Notes: generated from the letters alone by a model not told the origin. A stretch of DNA of 64,000 bases from Streptococcus mitis (GCF_002860865.1 NZ_PKIE01000001.1:813503-877502), one strand, 5' to 3'. Positions 48,776-58,084 are shown, numbered from the stretch's first letter. Program-made: numbers and translations.

Positions 48776-49590
48776 TATTCTTCAACTTCTGTTAGGCTTG
48801 CTGCTTTTTCAAGATAGCTTTGGTAGGTACCGTCATCCTTGAGTTTTTGGATAACCTTGTCCACCACTTCTTTCAAATCAGCACTATTTTTTCTAAGAGC
48901 AACTGCATTGGCTTCGCCGTCCTTCATCTTCAAGCTAACAGTTGCGACAGCTAGGTCAGCATTTTTAGCAGCGTAGCTAAGGGCAACTGGCTCATCCATG
49001 TGAACAGCATCTACTTTTCCAGCCTGTAATTCATTAACAGCTTCACCCATATTGGTTAAGGAAGTCAGCTGAGCTTTTGGCAATTGTTCCTTGACCATAG
49101 ACTCTGGAACAGTCCCTTTTTGGGCTGCAATATTAGCACTTTCAAGGATAGTTAAATCCTTGTATTTTTCTACATCAGCCTTACGAACCAAGAAACTAAT
49201 CTTGTTTTCATAGTAAGGGATTGAAAAATCAAAGACTTCTTTTCTCTCATCAGTAGCGCTAATTCCCGCAACTGCTAGGTCAGCCTTACCAGTTTGAAGA
49301 CTGGTCAAGACATTATCAAAACTCATGCTTGAAATTTCCAACTTCACCCCAAGTTCATCAGCAATAGCCTGGGCCATATCAATATCCGCACCGACTACCT
49401 GATTTTTCCCGTCAACTAAGGATTGGAATTCAAAAGGTGCATAGTCAGGACTAGTCGCCACAACTAATTTCCCCTTTTGCTTAATGGCCTCAACAGCTGA
49501 CTGAGAACCATTAGAACCCGACTGGCAAGCTACTAAGAAGAAACTTGCAAGAAAACTACATAAAACAAATATCCATTTTTTCGATTTCAT
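48775..49590 (-). CDS. Amino-acid ABC transporter substrate-binding lipoprotein
   Basis: A 271-residue type II periplasmic-like binding protein. The lipoprotein signal peptide ends at LVAC (Cys22), after which a Ser/Gly/Gln linker begins. The mature domain starts KGKLVVATSPDYAPFEFQ, with ADIDMAQAIADELGVKLE and DLAVAGISATDERKEVFDFS, all typical of polar amino-acid (SBP family 3) receptors. No permease or ATPase is adjacent, so it is an orphan receptor. The integrated element begins immediately upstream of its promoter. Confidence 0.92.
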   Translation of the reverse strand: MKSKKWIFVLCSFLASFFLVACQSGSNGSQSAVEAIKQKGKLVVATSPDYAPFEFQSLVDGKNQVVGADIDMAQAIADELGVKLEISSMSFDNVLTSLQTGKADLAVAGISATDERKEVFDFSIPYYENKISFLVRKADVEKYKDLTILESANIAAQKGTVPESMVKEQLPKAQLTSLTNMGEAVNELQAGKVDAVHMDEPVALSYAAKNADLAVATVSLKMKDGEANAVALRKNSADLKEVVDKVIQKLKDDGTYQSYLEKAASLTEVEE

Positions 49591-49621
49591 AAATAAACAA
49601 CCTCTCTGTTAATTTTGTATA

Positions 49622-49650
49622 ATTATAACGCTATCCAAGTTGCTTGTCAA
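49622..49650 (-). promoter_or_regulatory. Promoter of the lipoprotein gene at the element junction
   Basis: On the minus strand TTGACA (49650-49645), a 17-bp spacer and TATAAT (49627-49622) form a consensus promoter. The T-rich stretch directly upstream (from about 49651) is where host DNA meets the conjugative element. Confidence 0.8.
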
Positions 49651-49814
49651 GTATTTTTTGAATTTTTTATCTTAAACAAAGTATAAATTTCTAATTATCT
49701 TTTTATATTTTCTTAAATGCTCGTAAAGCCTTATTCTATGTGCTTTCGAGTATTTTTACTGTAGGAAGATACTTCACGTTTCTTTGCATATTTCCTCATG
49801 TCTTAGCTGTCAGA

Positions 49815-49846
49815 AGTGGTAAATAAGTAGTAAATTCATTTGTACT
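49815..49846 (-). repeat. Candidate Int arm-binding (DR2-like) sites
   Basis: AGTGGTAAAT and AGTAGTAAATTC stand in tandem next to the int stop codon. As I recall, the N-terminal domain of Tn916 Int binds a DR2 repeat containing AGTAGTAAATTC near the element ends. Confidence 0.5.
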
Positions 49847-49847
49847 A

Positions 49848-51065
49848 CTAAGCAACAAGACGCTCCTGTTGCTTCTCTTTATTCAAGCGTTTCATTTCTG
49901 CCATTGCAGAATCGAATGTTGCATGTGCGTAATAGTTCAGCGTCATGGCTATATTAGCATGTCCCATAATGTACTGTAATGCCTTTGGATTCATTCCTGC
50001 ATTTGCATAGTTGGTACAGAATGTATGTCGCAAACTATGTGGAGTGATGTGTGGCAATTTATCCTCGTTATACTTATTGTATTTCTTAACAAGACCTTTC
50101 ATCATGCCGTTGTAATCACTTGCCACTTTTGGATAGTTCTTTCTATTAAGAAAGAGGAAATCACTATATCCATCAATCTCAACACGCTTATCATTCTTTC
50201 GATTCGCTAACACTCGCTTAAATGCTTGATAGGCTTCTTCAACCATAGGAACTTGACGTTCGCCACTTTTGGTCTTTGGTGTTTCAATGTAGTACCCAAT
50301 TTCAGTATCTCTCAATAGCTGATGGTCTATATTGACAAGACGATTCTCAAAATCTAAATCTGGAAGTGTCAAACCACCAAACTCTGAAATACGAAGACCT
50401 GTTTTTAAGAGTATCAGAATTTCATCATAATTTTTGCTGTAGGTTTTATCAGCTTTTGCAAAGGCTAACAGTTTTTCTTCCTGTTCTTCTGTTAGTACGG
50501 TCTTAGGGACAGTATCATCATCAAGAACTGCTTTCAGTTGAAAGTCAAATGGATTCTTCCGAACACAATCATCTTGTATAGCAATATGGAATGAAGCCTT
50601 TAAAGAACGTTTGTAGTTATTGATGGTTTGATAAGCATAACCATTTTCACTCATTCTAATAGCCCATTCTTTAGCGTCTGATGGCTTAATACTGTCAATA
50701 CTTCTTACACCTAACTTGTCTTTCTTCAAAATATCCATAAGATATTTGCGTCCAGTTTCAGTGTTTTTTCTAACCTTTGGTCTTTGAGCGTTCTGTTTTG
50801 CGTAAAGCTGGCAGAGTGTCATTTTCTTTCCTACAACATCAATACCATCATGAATGTCTTTCTGTAACTCTGCGATTTTCTCCCTAAGTGAGATACAATC
50901 ACGCTTTCCTGCTGGTACTCTGTCTGTAGCCACAAGTTTCCACGAGTAAACAAATTGCGGTTCTCCAAATGAATCTGTATATTTGTATAAGTATCTTCCG
51001 TCTTTTCGTTGGCTCTCTCCAGTCTTTAAAATTCGACCTTTATTGTCACGTCTTTTTTCTGACAT
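49848..51065 (-). CDS. int: Tn916 integrase (tyrosine recombinase)
   Basis: A 405-residue site-specific recombinase that excises and integrates the element. The N-terminal three-stranded arm-binding domain (about 1-75: DGRYLYKYTDSFGEPQFVYS) is followed by a core-binding helical domain (about 80-190). The catalytic domain has the first Arg in LKTGLRISEFGGL (about 225), HSLRHTFCTNYANAG (His and second Arg, about 345-350) and the Tyr nucleophile in TLNYYAHATF (about 379). Full length and probably active. Confidence 0.97.
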   Translation of the reverse strand: MSEKRRDNKGRILKTGESQRKDGRYLYKYTDSFGEPQFVYSWKLVATDRVPAGKRDCISLREKIAELQKDIHDGIDVVGKKMTLCQLYAKQNAQRPKVRKNTETGRKYLMDILKKDKLGVRSIDSIKPSDAKEWAIRMSENGYAYQTINNYKRSLKASFHIAIQDDCVRKNPFDFQLKAVLDDDTVPKTVLTEEQEEKLLAFAKADKTYSKNYDEILILLKTGLRISEFGGLTLPDLDFENRLVNIDHQLLRDTEIGYYIETPKTKSGERQVPMVEEAYQAFKRVLANRKNDKRVEIDGYSDFLFLNRKNYPKVASDYNGMMKGLVKKYNKYNEDKLPHITPHSLRHTFCTNYANAGMNPKALQYIMGHANIAMTLNYYAHATFDSAMAEMKRLNKEKQQERLVA

Positions 51066-51146
51066 GGCATTTGCTCCTTTCCTTTATGGAAAGAGCCTTG
51101 ATACGACTTAATACTATTTTATCATATACAAGACCCTTTGGCTACG

Positions 51147-51350
51147 CTAGATTGCGTCCAATGTATCTATAATTTTTTCAAATTGTTTTCGTTTAATCTG
51201 AATACGATTGCCATTCATAATCAGCCAATTTGCATTTTTATTTTCCTCTGCCAAGCGTCGTAGCTTGTTTTCGCCAATACGAAAATATTTTGACGCTTCT
51301 TCAATGGTTAGGGTATAACGTTCCCAAATAGGAATGTCAGTCTGCTTCAT
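51147..51350 (-). CDS. xis: Tn916 excisionase
   Basis: A 67-residue winged-helix DNA-bending protein that directs Int toward excision. The sequence [19 protein letters not shown] and the [20 protein letters not shown] region form the helix-turn-helix of this family. It lies 81 bp upstream of int on the same strand. ATG after GGAGGATTTT. Confidence 0.95.
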
Positions 51351-51810
51351 AAAATCCTCCTTTCCAAATCACTTATTTGGATTTCATAAAAGTTGTTTTA
51401 CCAGCAATCGAACAGCTTTAGCAAAGCTCACGGGAGTTCCACCCCTGCATGGTTCTCATGTAGCCATACTCATTGCCTGCGACGGTTTTATCACGCTCGG
51501 ACTATTGACTGTATGGGAGTATCATTATCACGATAAGAATGTCGTTGCAGGCAATCCTGCTAAAGATTGCTTCTCGGATCACTAACATGAATCGCTCGCT
51601 ATCTTTATAAGATAGGTCATGGCGGTTAGTTCCGTTGGCTCTTTTCTTATCGAAACGTATTCGATTACTTTTATTCAGTTTTCAAAGAACAATGGCTCGT
51701 TAGCCTATCAAAACACATTGAAAGCTCAATATGCTTTGGTGGAATAACAAACCTCCCTGTTCGGGAAGCGTGGAATGGTTTAGCACGCTTCCACGAAAGG
51801 AGAGAGGATA
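51351..51810. other. 460-bp Tn916 intergenic region between xis and orf8
   Basis: I see no gene with good support. A plus-strand open frame at 51334-51585 (83 codons) has been listed in Tn916 maps as orf5 as far as I recall, but it lacks a clear ribosome-binding site and runs against all neighbours. A 9-bp stem GGAAGCGTG/CACGCTTCC lies at 51764-51792 just past the orf8 stop, without a T run. Confidence 0.5.
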
Positions 51811-52041
51811 TTACTTAATTTCAAATGACAAAATCTTTGTAATCAGTCTGGTTTCCATTCTTCCACGTAAGACTTCATCAACGACCATACTTTGATTGCC
51901 ATATTCATCTTTCATAAGTCGTAGGGAACGCTTCGTTATGTACCCTCTGTAATGATGTAGAATCTGGTTAATCGCTTCGGTATCGCCATCTGTTGCCTTT
52001 ACAATGAGAGGAAAGGGAATCATAGGATATTGTGTTTTCAT
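51811..52041 (-). CDS. Tn916 Orf8, helix-turn-helix regulator
   Basis: A 76-residue protein of the small HTH family found in Tn916-like elements (helix-turn-helix type seen in ATDGDTEAINQILHHYRGYI). It overlaps the end of orf7 by four bases. In Tn916 the orf7-orf8 transcript, read from the tet(M) side, stimulates excision and transfer genes. Confidence 0.88.
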   Translation of the reverse strand: MKTQYPMIPFPLIVKATDGDTEAINQILHHYRGYITKRSLRLMKDEYGNQSMVVDEVLRGRMETRLITKILSFEIK

Positions 52042-52460
52042 TCTTCAAATTCCTCCATAAACTTTTTAATTAAGGCTAGTCCACTGGTTCTATGCCGATA
52101 GACAGTAGAACGGTTCAATTTCAACAGGTCTGCAATTTCTGAATCGCTCATGTCCATAAAGTAAAACAGCAGTAGAATTTCACGTTTCTTGTCTGGCAAC
52201 TCACGTAATGCTTCACTCAACAAATCATTTTCAACGCCTACTGATAACCCATTGAGTGTAAAAATCTGAAAGTCAGTTGAATAGTTATCTGTTGTCGCAA
52301 ACTGGCTAACAAGATAATCGCCAACATCCGGAAAGGACACCTCACGCTTTGCAATCCTTGAAAGATAAAGCATATAATTCTTTCGCTCGTCTTCCATAGC
52401 ACGTTTACAGATATAGTCAAACTGATTTTCTATTGTGGTCTGAAAAGAAGATGGTTTCAT
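52038..52460 (-). CDS. Tn916 Orf7, sigma-70-like regulator
   Basis: A 140-residue protein with a sigma region 4-like HTH at its C-terminus (REILLLFYFMDMSDSEIADL followed by LKLNRSTVYRHRTSGLALIK). It is thought to activate the transposon's own promoters. I chose ATG 52460 because GGGGGTGAG lies before it; an in-frame ATG nine bases upstream is less well placed. An intrinsic terminator stands upstream of the gene, so expression depends on read-through. Confidence 0.9.
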   Translation of the reverse strand: MKPSSFQTTIENQFDYICKRAMEDERKNYMLYLSRIAKREVSFPDVGDYLVSQFATTDNYSTDFQIFTLNGLSVGVENDLLSEALRELPDKKREILLLFYFMDMSDSEIADLLKLNRSTVYRHRTSGLALIKKFMEEFEE

Positions 52461-52595
52461 GTTTCTCACCCCCTTTCTGTCTAGGAAAGGAAGTGAGCCT
52501 TGCTCGTTTATCTCCTTTCACTCTTAGTCCCAATGTGAAAGGGGGATTTGTTGCATTACTGATAAATAAACTTTGTAAAAAAGTTCTGAATAGCC

Positions 52596-52635
52596 AAAAA
52601 AGCATATAAACAGATTTATTTCTCTGTTTACATGC
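52596..52635 (-). terminator. Attenuator-like terminator upstream of orf7
   Basis: On the minus strand GCATGTAAACAGA pairs with TCTGTTTATATGC and is followed by TTTTTT. It lies between the region's promoters and the orf7 start, so it must be read through for orf7-orf8 expression. Confidence 0.75.
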
Positions 52636-52740
52636 TTCTGTTATTCTATCTATATGATTTATAAAACCACATTGGTGGACGTACTTATCTATTGCAGATA
52701 GACGACTTTTTTTGACAAGAACCCAATGTAAGGAAATTTA

Positions 52741-52806
52741 TTGTATATGATGTACTTCATGGCGACGTTGACCTCCAACAAACCGCCATTTGGAAGTAAT
52801 ATACAA
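52741..52806. repeat. Imperfect inverted repeat in the Tn916 orf7-orf9 region
   Basis: TTGTATATGATGTACTTC...GGCG and CGCC...GGAAGTAATATACAA are imperfect inverted copies of about 23 bp. It could be a binding site for Orf9 or other regulators. The Tn917 insertion lies only 12 bp beyond it and separates it from orf9. Confidence 0.6.
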
Positions 52807-52818
52807 TATTTTAACAGC

Positions 52819-52856
52819 GGGGTCCCGAGCGCTTAGTGGGAATTTGTATCGATAAG
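52819..52856 (+). repeat. Tn917 terminal inverted repeat, tnpA side
   Basis: A 38-bp end beginning GGGGTCCCGAGCGCTTAG and ending TTTGTATCGATAAG. Its inner half is also the left arm of a perfect 15-bp hairpin (52836-52850 with 52862-52876). Confidence 0.93.
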
Positions 52857-52891
52857 GGGTACAAATTCCCACTAAACCAATGTTTCAAGCC

Positions 52892-55810
52892 CTATTTATT
52901 TTTTATATTCAATTCTCTTAAGTGTTTAGGAATAGATAACAAGTCAAATTTATACTCTCCAAGAAAAGTGATATGCTCCCAATTAATAGGAGATACATGC
53001 TTCATATACTTAGTTACTTCGGGATCTATTTTGACGAGATAATTATAAGCTGCTTGTAAGTAGACGGCGTTCCATATACTTATTGCATTTATTAACACAT
53101 TAAGCGCACTAGCACTTTGAAGTTGTCGGCGAATATCGCGCTCCATAAATTTTCCGCGTCGCCCAAAAAATAGTTCTCTAGCTAAAGCATTAATCGCTTC
53201 TGTCTTATTTAGTCCATGAGTGATCCTTCACCGTAGCTCACTATCTGTAATATAATCTATCATAAAAATGCTCTTTTCAATGCGACCTAGTTCTCTCAGT
53301 GCAAGAGCTACTCTATTCTTACGTGCGTATGAGCCTAGCTTTCCTAATAGTAAAGAACTAGATACTTTTCCTGTTTGAATCGAATAGGCGATTCGTTTAA
53401 TTTCATCATAGTTTTCTTCAATAATTTTTACATTGATTTTTCCGCTTATATCTTCTGATAAGTTAGGGTAGTAGGAAGGTGATTTGATATAAAATAATTG
53501 TGATTTTTTTATATTTCTGATGCGAGGTTCAAAATCAAAGCCTAGTAATGCGGTCATTCCAAACACCTGATCAGAATACCCATTTGTATCAGTAAAATGT
53601 TCCTCAATATCTAGATCTGTTTCATGATAAAGTAGGCCATCAAGGGTATGAGTAGCTTCCCTTGTATTAGTTGAAGCAACCTCGATATGATGAGTCGTAT
53701 GCCTATCATTTATTGATCGAATCATTGTAGCTCCTTTTTCCATACTTTTGTAATGTGGATTAACATCGGATTTTAGAGCTGAGACGCCCACTGGGACGCG
53801 CATTCCGTCTGAAGCAGTGGTTTTTCCTTCACCCCAAAAGTCTGCAACAGGAAGCTTTAACTGATAATTAACCAAAACAGATTGAGCACGAGTCAGAGCT
53901 TCTTTATAAAAGCGCCATTGTTTGGCATTGGCTAACTGAGAATAAGAAATTCCAGGAGTTGATTGGGCCATTTTTTCAAGACCAATATTCATCCCTAAAC
54001 CCAGCAAAGCAGCAAAAATAATTTTTCTTTCTTGTTCACTCGGCGGTTTCCCTGTAGAATCATGACTAAATTCTTGTGAAAAGTTGGTCCAACTGTCCAC
54101 CTCAATTAAAAGATCACTAAGCCTTATCTTAGGAATTATTGAATAAAGTTTTTTTCTATATATTTCTGCTTCGCTAGGTGTAACTTTTTCCAACTTTTTA
54201 AGGTTTGCTCTTGAAATTCTCTTATCAACTGTCGAATAAAATTGAAGCTGTAAATCTAAAATTATTTCCCGATCCTTTAAATAGTCCTCAAACGTGTCTG
54301 GAATAGTTTCTGAATCAATACAAGCAGATAAATCAACTAAGTAATCATCAATATTTCGATGGATCATACTTCCTTCAACTGAAATATCTCCTGATCGAAT
54401 ATTGTTCTTTAGCTCGGTGAAAGCTACTAACTCATAGTAAGACCGATCTATTTTCCCCTCTTCTGGCCGAACAAGGCTTTTCCATTTTTTACTCACAAAA
54501 TCAGTAGAAGTATCTGCCGGTATTTTTCTTTTACCACTATTGTGTAAATCAGTTAGTTGAGTTAGGGCCATGAGGACTGGATTTGCTGCCGGAGTTGCTT
54601 TGAACGAAAGGGTCCTCAATAACATTGGCGTGTATCTTCGGAGGTAATTAGCTTTATTTCGAACCATTTCTAAATAGCCATGATTTTTATTACCTGTAAT
54701 TTTTTTAGCTTCTTCTCCATCTTGTACTAAATCTTCCCAAGGCATGATTCGTTCAATTTCGTCAAAAGGATTACTATCATTATCTTTTGCAAAGTGAAGA
54801 GCATCAATTAAAGAAGCATAATGTTCCAATTTTTTAGTAGCCAATTTTCCTTTTTCTTTTAACTGTTCTTGTGAATCACGTGTCCCTTTGCGTTTAATAC
54901 TTGCTAAAATGCGGTCATTAATCTCAATCAGTTGATCGATCAGATATTGATGATGATTGACTAAAAAAGCAATAAGTAAAGAGTATCTTTTTTCAAGCTC
55001 AAAACGGGAGAAGTCATATGCATCATAATTTTCCCCTAGTCTAGCTAGCTGAAGAAACCTGTTCCGATTAATATGGGAGACATTAATTGTCCCGAGTCCC
55101 ATGGAAGCAATCACTTCCACTTTTTTACAAATACTCATAAAGCTTTCTGGATTTGCCTTACCTGGAATGTCTTTTAGCCAAGCGAGTTTAGTTATTTTCG
55201 TCTCTTCATAAATTTGAAACAAACTCTCTAGTTTTTCAATTTGTATATCTGTTAATGAACAGAGCAATATTGAAAATAAGTTGTTTTCTGCTTTATCTCG
55301 ACAGCGGCTTATAATGTCTTCAAGTGTAGCTATAGATGGAAAAATAATTCTTTTTCGAGTTAAGAAATCAATTGTTTTTTTCATTAGATAGATAGAGTCA
55401 TCATTTTCTAAAGCTAGTTCAATTAAATATTCTATTAACTGTTTTTGTGTATTAGCACTACCGAATCGATGATAGTTGAATACTTCTAAGATCTCGTTGA
55501 AGTGATTTGCACGTGTATTTCTATGATCATATGAATTTAAATCAATTGCATCAAGATGGAGCTGTCGACTCACATAAGAAGTTAGTCTGGTTGATTTAAT
55601 CGGCCAATTACTTAAAGAACACCCAGGATACCGGGCCAAACAAAGTTGTATCGCAAATCCTAGTTTATTGACCTTTCCACGGTGTTGATTAATAACCTCC
55701 AGATCATAATCAGAAAAACTAAAATACGCTTTAAAATCCTCTTCTGATAAGTGGTCTACAGAAAGAAGTTGTTCACGCTGTGAAGTAGTTAAAATTCTTT
55801 TCATAGCCAT
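52892..55810 (-). pseudogene. tnpA: Tn917 transposase TnpA, interrupted by a TGA codon
   Basis: A Tn3-family DDE transposase frame of 972 codons. It is open from the ATG at 55810 to a TGA at 53228-53230, after 860 residues. The same frame continues for 111 more codons (GLNKTEAINAL, GRRGKFMERDIRRQL) to the normal stop at 52892. The preceding residues are DSELR and the next sense codons read RITHGLNK, so a single CGA-to-TGA change explains it. The lost part is the conserved C-terminus of Tn3 transposases, so activity should be lost or depend on read-through. ATG after AAGATATGGCT; three bases after tnpR. Confidence 0.92.
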
Positions 55811-55813
55811 ATC

Positions 55814-56368
55814 TTAAGCATTCCTTTTATTGAGGTAACGGTAAAAGGTTGTTTTGCTTAATTTAGAGGCATCAAGAATTTGACGAATAGAATACTCTTT
55901 GCTGTCATACATTTTTAAAGCTAAATCAATTGATAGCTTACCTTTACTTGGACGGCCCCCTTTTTTTCCTCGGACTCTGGCTGCCTTAAGACCAGAGTTA
56001 GTTCGTTCAATAATAATATCCCGTTCCAGTTCTGCTAAACTAGCCATAACTCGGAAAAAGAATCTTCCCATAGACGTTGAAGTATCTACGTTATCTTGAA
56101 TAGATATAAAATTGACACTAAGTTCTTCAAATAATTCAGAAAGTTCAATCAAATGTTTAGTTGATCGTGAAATTCGATCTAACTTGTAAATGACAACAGA
56201 ATCTCCTTCACGTAGTAGGTTGATCATTTCTTCTAATTGCGGTCGGTCTTTTTTCGCACCAGTTACTTTTTCTTGAAATAATTTATCAATTCCATAATGA
56301 GTAAGTGCATCAATTTGTAAACTAAGATTTTGATCATCCGTACTCACTCGAGCATAGCCAAAAATCAT
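55814..56368 (-). CDS. tnpR: Tn917 resolvase TnpR (serine recombinase)
   Basis: A 184-residue resolvase that separates cointegrates at res. The catalytic Ser9 is in GYARVSTDDQ, with YKLDRISRS (Arg residues about 68-71) and MASLAELERDIIIERT. The C-terminal HTH (about 145-184) binds res. Followed three bases later by tnpA on the same transcript. ATG after AAGGAGGTTTTTT. Confidence 0.95.
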   Translation of the reverse strand: MIFGYARVSTDDQNLSLQIDALTHYGIDKLFQEKVTGAKKDRPQLEEMINLLREGDSVVIYKLDRISRSTKHLIELSELFEELSVNFISIQDNVDTSTSMGRFFFRVMASLAELERDIIIERTNSGLKAARVRGKKGGRPSKGKLSIDLALKMYDSKEYSIRQILDASKLSKTTFYRYLNKRNA

Positions 56369-56384
56369 AAAAAAACCTCCTTAA

Positions 56385-56545
56385 TTTTATAATTTAAATG
56401 TACCATAACTCATTAAGTATAACTATATAGGAACTATGAAAAAGGAACGGATTTTGGTACTTGATTTACTTAAAAAACATTTAGAAAAAGCAGGAAAATG
56501 AAAAGGTACCATAAACGGTCGTTTATGGTACCATTCAAATTTATC
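56385..56545. promoter_or_regulatory. Tn917 res region
   Basis: Upstream of tnpR lie repeated GTACC-type subsites. The clearest is the perfect palindrome GGTACCATAAACG-GT-CGTTTATGGTACC at 56505-56532, with further half-sites near 56400 and 56455. Position and symmetry fit a resolvase site, and the tnpR promoter should overlap it. Confidence 0.7.
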
Positions 56546-56585
56546 CTTATTGTACAAAATAACAGCGAAATTTTTAAATCTATTC

Positions 56586-56623
56586 CTTATCGATACAAAT
56601 TCCCCGTAGGCGCTAGGGACCTC
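56586..56623 (-). repeat. Internal third copy of the Tn917 terminal repeat
   Basis: A 38-bp sequence that differs from the erm-side terminal repeat at only a few positions (for example CTAGCG for CGAGCG). It is part of a 73-bp direct repeat (56551-56623 and 58012-58084) that brackets erm(B). Confidence 0.9.
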
Positions 56624-56718
56624 TTTAGCTCCTTGGAAGCTGTCAGTAGTATACCTAATAATTTATCTACATTCCCTTTAGTAACGTGTAACTTTTCAAA
56701 TTTACAAAAGCGACTCAT
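56587..56718 (-). pseudogene. Remnant of a plasmid gene downstream of erm(B)
   Basis: A 43-codon frame beginning MSRFCKFEKLHVTKGN after GGGAGG that starts at the end of erm(B) and runs into the internal Tn917 repeat, where it stops. Its last residues are encoded by transposon-end sequence. It looks like the 5' piece of a gene that followed erm(B) on its source plasmid. Function not recognised. Confidence 0.5.
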
Positions 56719-56722
56719 AGAA

Positions 56723-57460
56723 TTATTTCCTCCCGTTAAATAATAGATAACTATTAAAAATAGACAATACTTGCTCATAAGTAACGGTACTTAAATTGTT
56801 TACTTTGGCGTGTTTCATTGCTTGATGAAACTGATTTTTAGTAAACAGTTGACGATATTCTCGATTGACCCATTTTGAAACAAAGTACGTATATAGCTTC
56901 CAATATTTATCTGGAACATCTGTGGTATGGCGGGTAAGTTTTATTAAGACACTGTTTACTTTTGGTTTAGGATGAAAGCATTCCGCTGGCAGCTTAAGCA
57001 ATTGCTGAATCGAGACTTGAGTGTGCAAGAGCAACCCTAGTGTTCGGTGAATATCCAAGGTACGCTTGTAGAATCCTTCTTCAACAATCAGATAGATGTC
57101 AGACGCATGGCTTTCAAAAACCACTTTTTTAATAATTTGTGTGCTTAAATGGTAAGGAATATTCCCAACAATTTTATACCTCTGTTTGTTAGGGAATTGA
57201 AACTGTAGAATATCTTGGTGAATTAAAGTGACACGAATGTTCAGTTTTAATTTTTCTGACGATAAGTTGAATAGATGACTGTCTAATTCAATAGACGTTA
57301 CCTGTTTACTTATTTTAGCCAGTTTCGTCGTTAAATGCCCTTTACCTGTTCCAATTTCGTAAACGGTATCGGTTTCTTTTAAATTCAATTGTTTTATTAT
57401 TTGGTTGAGTACTTTTTCACTCGTTAAAAAGTTTTGAGAATATTTTATATTTTTGTTCAT
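56723..57460 (-). CDS. erm(B): Erm(B) 23S rRNA adenine N6-methyltransferase
   Basis: A 245-residue enzyme that dimethylates A2058 of 23S rRNA and gives resistance to macrolides, lincosamides and streptogramin B. The SAM motif GTGKG lies at residues 37-41, ELD at 58-60 and the catalytic NIPY at 100-103. Full length and intact. It is induced by drug-stalled translation of the leader peptide at 57585-57668; the leader mRNA can hide the site AGGAGTGATTAC before the ATG. Confidence 0.98.
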   Translation of the reverse strand: MNKNIKYSQNFLTSEKVLNQIIKQLNLKETDTVYEIGTGKGHLTTKLAKISKQVTSIELDSHLFNLSSEKLKLNIRVTLIHQDILQFQFPNKQRYKIVGNIPYHLSTQIIKKVVFESHASDIYLIVEEGFYKRTLDIHRTLGLLLHTQVSIQQLLKLPAECFHPKPKVNSVLIKLTRHTTDVPDKYWKLYTYFVSKWVNREYRQLFTKNQFHQAMKHAKVNNLSTVTYEQVLSIFNSYLLFNGRK

Positions 57461-57584
57461 GTAATCACTCCTGAAGTGATTACATCTATAAATAAATACA
57501 GAAGTTAAACGATTTGTTTGTAATTTTAGTTATCTGTTTAAAAAGTCATAAGATTAGTTACTGGTAGGAATTAATCTAACGTAT

Positions 57585-57668
57585 TTATTTATCTGCGTAA
57601 TCACTGTTTTTAGTCTGTTTCAAAACAATAGATGTTTTATCTACATTACGCATTTGGAATACCAACAT
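57585..57668 (-). CDS. ermBL: Erm(B) leader peptide
   Basis: A 27-residue peptide beginning MLVFQMRNVDKTS, with a strong site AAGGAGGGATTC before the ATG. Ribosomes stalled near Asp10 by macrolide expose the erm(B) start. It differs at one position (Ile at 14) from the form I recall. Intact, so inducible expression is expected. Confidence 0.9.
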   Translation of the reverse strand: MLVFQMRNVDKTSIVLKQTKNSDYADK

Positions 57669-57725
57669 GACGAATCCCTCCTTCTTAATTACAAATTTTT
57701 AGCATCTAATTTAACTTCAATTCCT

Positions 57726-57754
57726 ATTATACAAAATTTTAAGATAATGCACAA
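57726..57754 (-). promoter_or_regulatory. erm(B) promoter
   Basis: On the minus strand TTGTGC, a 17-bp spacer and TATAAT, about 60 bp before the leader peptide ATG. Confidence 0.8.
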
Positions 57755-58046
57755 TCAACACACTCTTAAGTTTGCTTCTAAGTCTTATTTCCATAACTTT
57801 AGGGTTAACCATACGCAAGACCAATCACTCTCGGACAATACTCATGATTTTAATGATAAAATCCATGTTAAACCCATAGATAAGAAATACACCTGCAATA
57901 ACCGTTACCTGTTTGTGCCAATTTAAAAATGCACCACTTTTTTATAATTAAAACGGTTGAAAACTGTACCACTAATAACTCACAATAGAGAGATGTCACC
58001 GTCAAGTTAAATGTACAAAATAACAGCGAAATTTTTAAATCTATTT
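57755..58046. other. Non-coding end segment of Tn917
   Basis: Upstream of the erm(B) promoter I find only degenerate sequence with stops in all frames apart from an unsupported plus-strand frame (57654-57926), then the 73-bp direct-repeat copy starting at 58012. It is probably a relic of the plasmid segment captured with erm(B). Confidence 0.5.
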
Positions 58047-58084
58047 CTTATCGATACAAATTCCTCGTAGGCGCTCGGGACCCC
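58047..58084 (-). repeat. Tn917 terminal inverted repeat, erm(B) side
   Basis: A 38-bp end that, read inward on the minus strand, begins GGGGTCCCGAGCGCCTAC and ends TTTGTATCGATAAG. It is followed by the duplicated target AACAGC. Confidence 0.93.

Larger units (their letters stand above)
52819..58084 (-). mobile_element. Tn917 (Tn3 family, erm(B)) inserted in the Tn916-like element
   Basis: A 5266-bp unit bounded by 38-bp imperfect inverted repeats that begin GGGGTCCCGAGCGC at both ends. It carries tnpA, tnpR, a res region and erm(B) with its leader. The sequence AACAGC occurs directly on both flanks (52813-52818 and 58085-58090), the target duplication. tnpA has an internal stop codon. Confidence 0.95.

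Noticed and set aside
51334..51585. Plus-strand 83-codon frame near xis (possibly Tn916 orf5)
   Set aside because: No ribosome-binding site, opposite to neighbours, overlaps the xis start, and no recognisable domain. Mentioned in the intergenic entry only.
52836..52876. Perfect hairpin at the tnpA end of Tn917 as a transcription terminator
   Set aside because: The stem is real (15 bp), but it lacks a T run and half of it is the terminal inverted repeat, so I list it only with that repeat.
57654..57926. A 90-codon plus-strand frame upstream of erm(B)
   Set aside because: It runs antisense over the erm(B) promoter and leader peptide and has no start signal or similarity that I can see.
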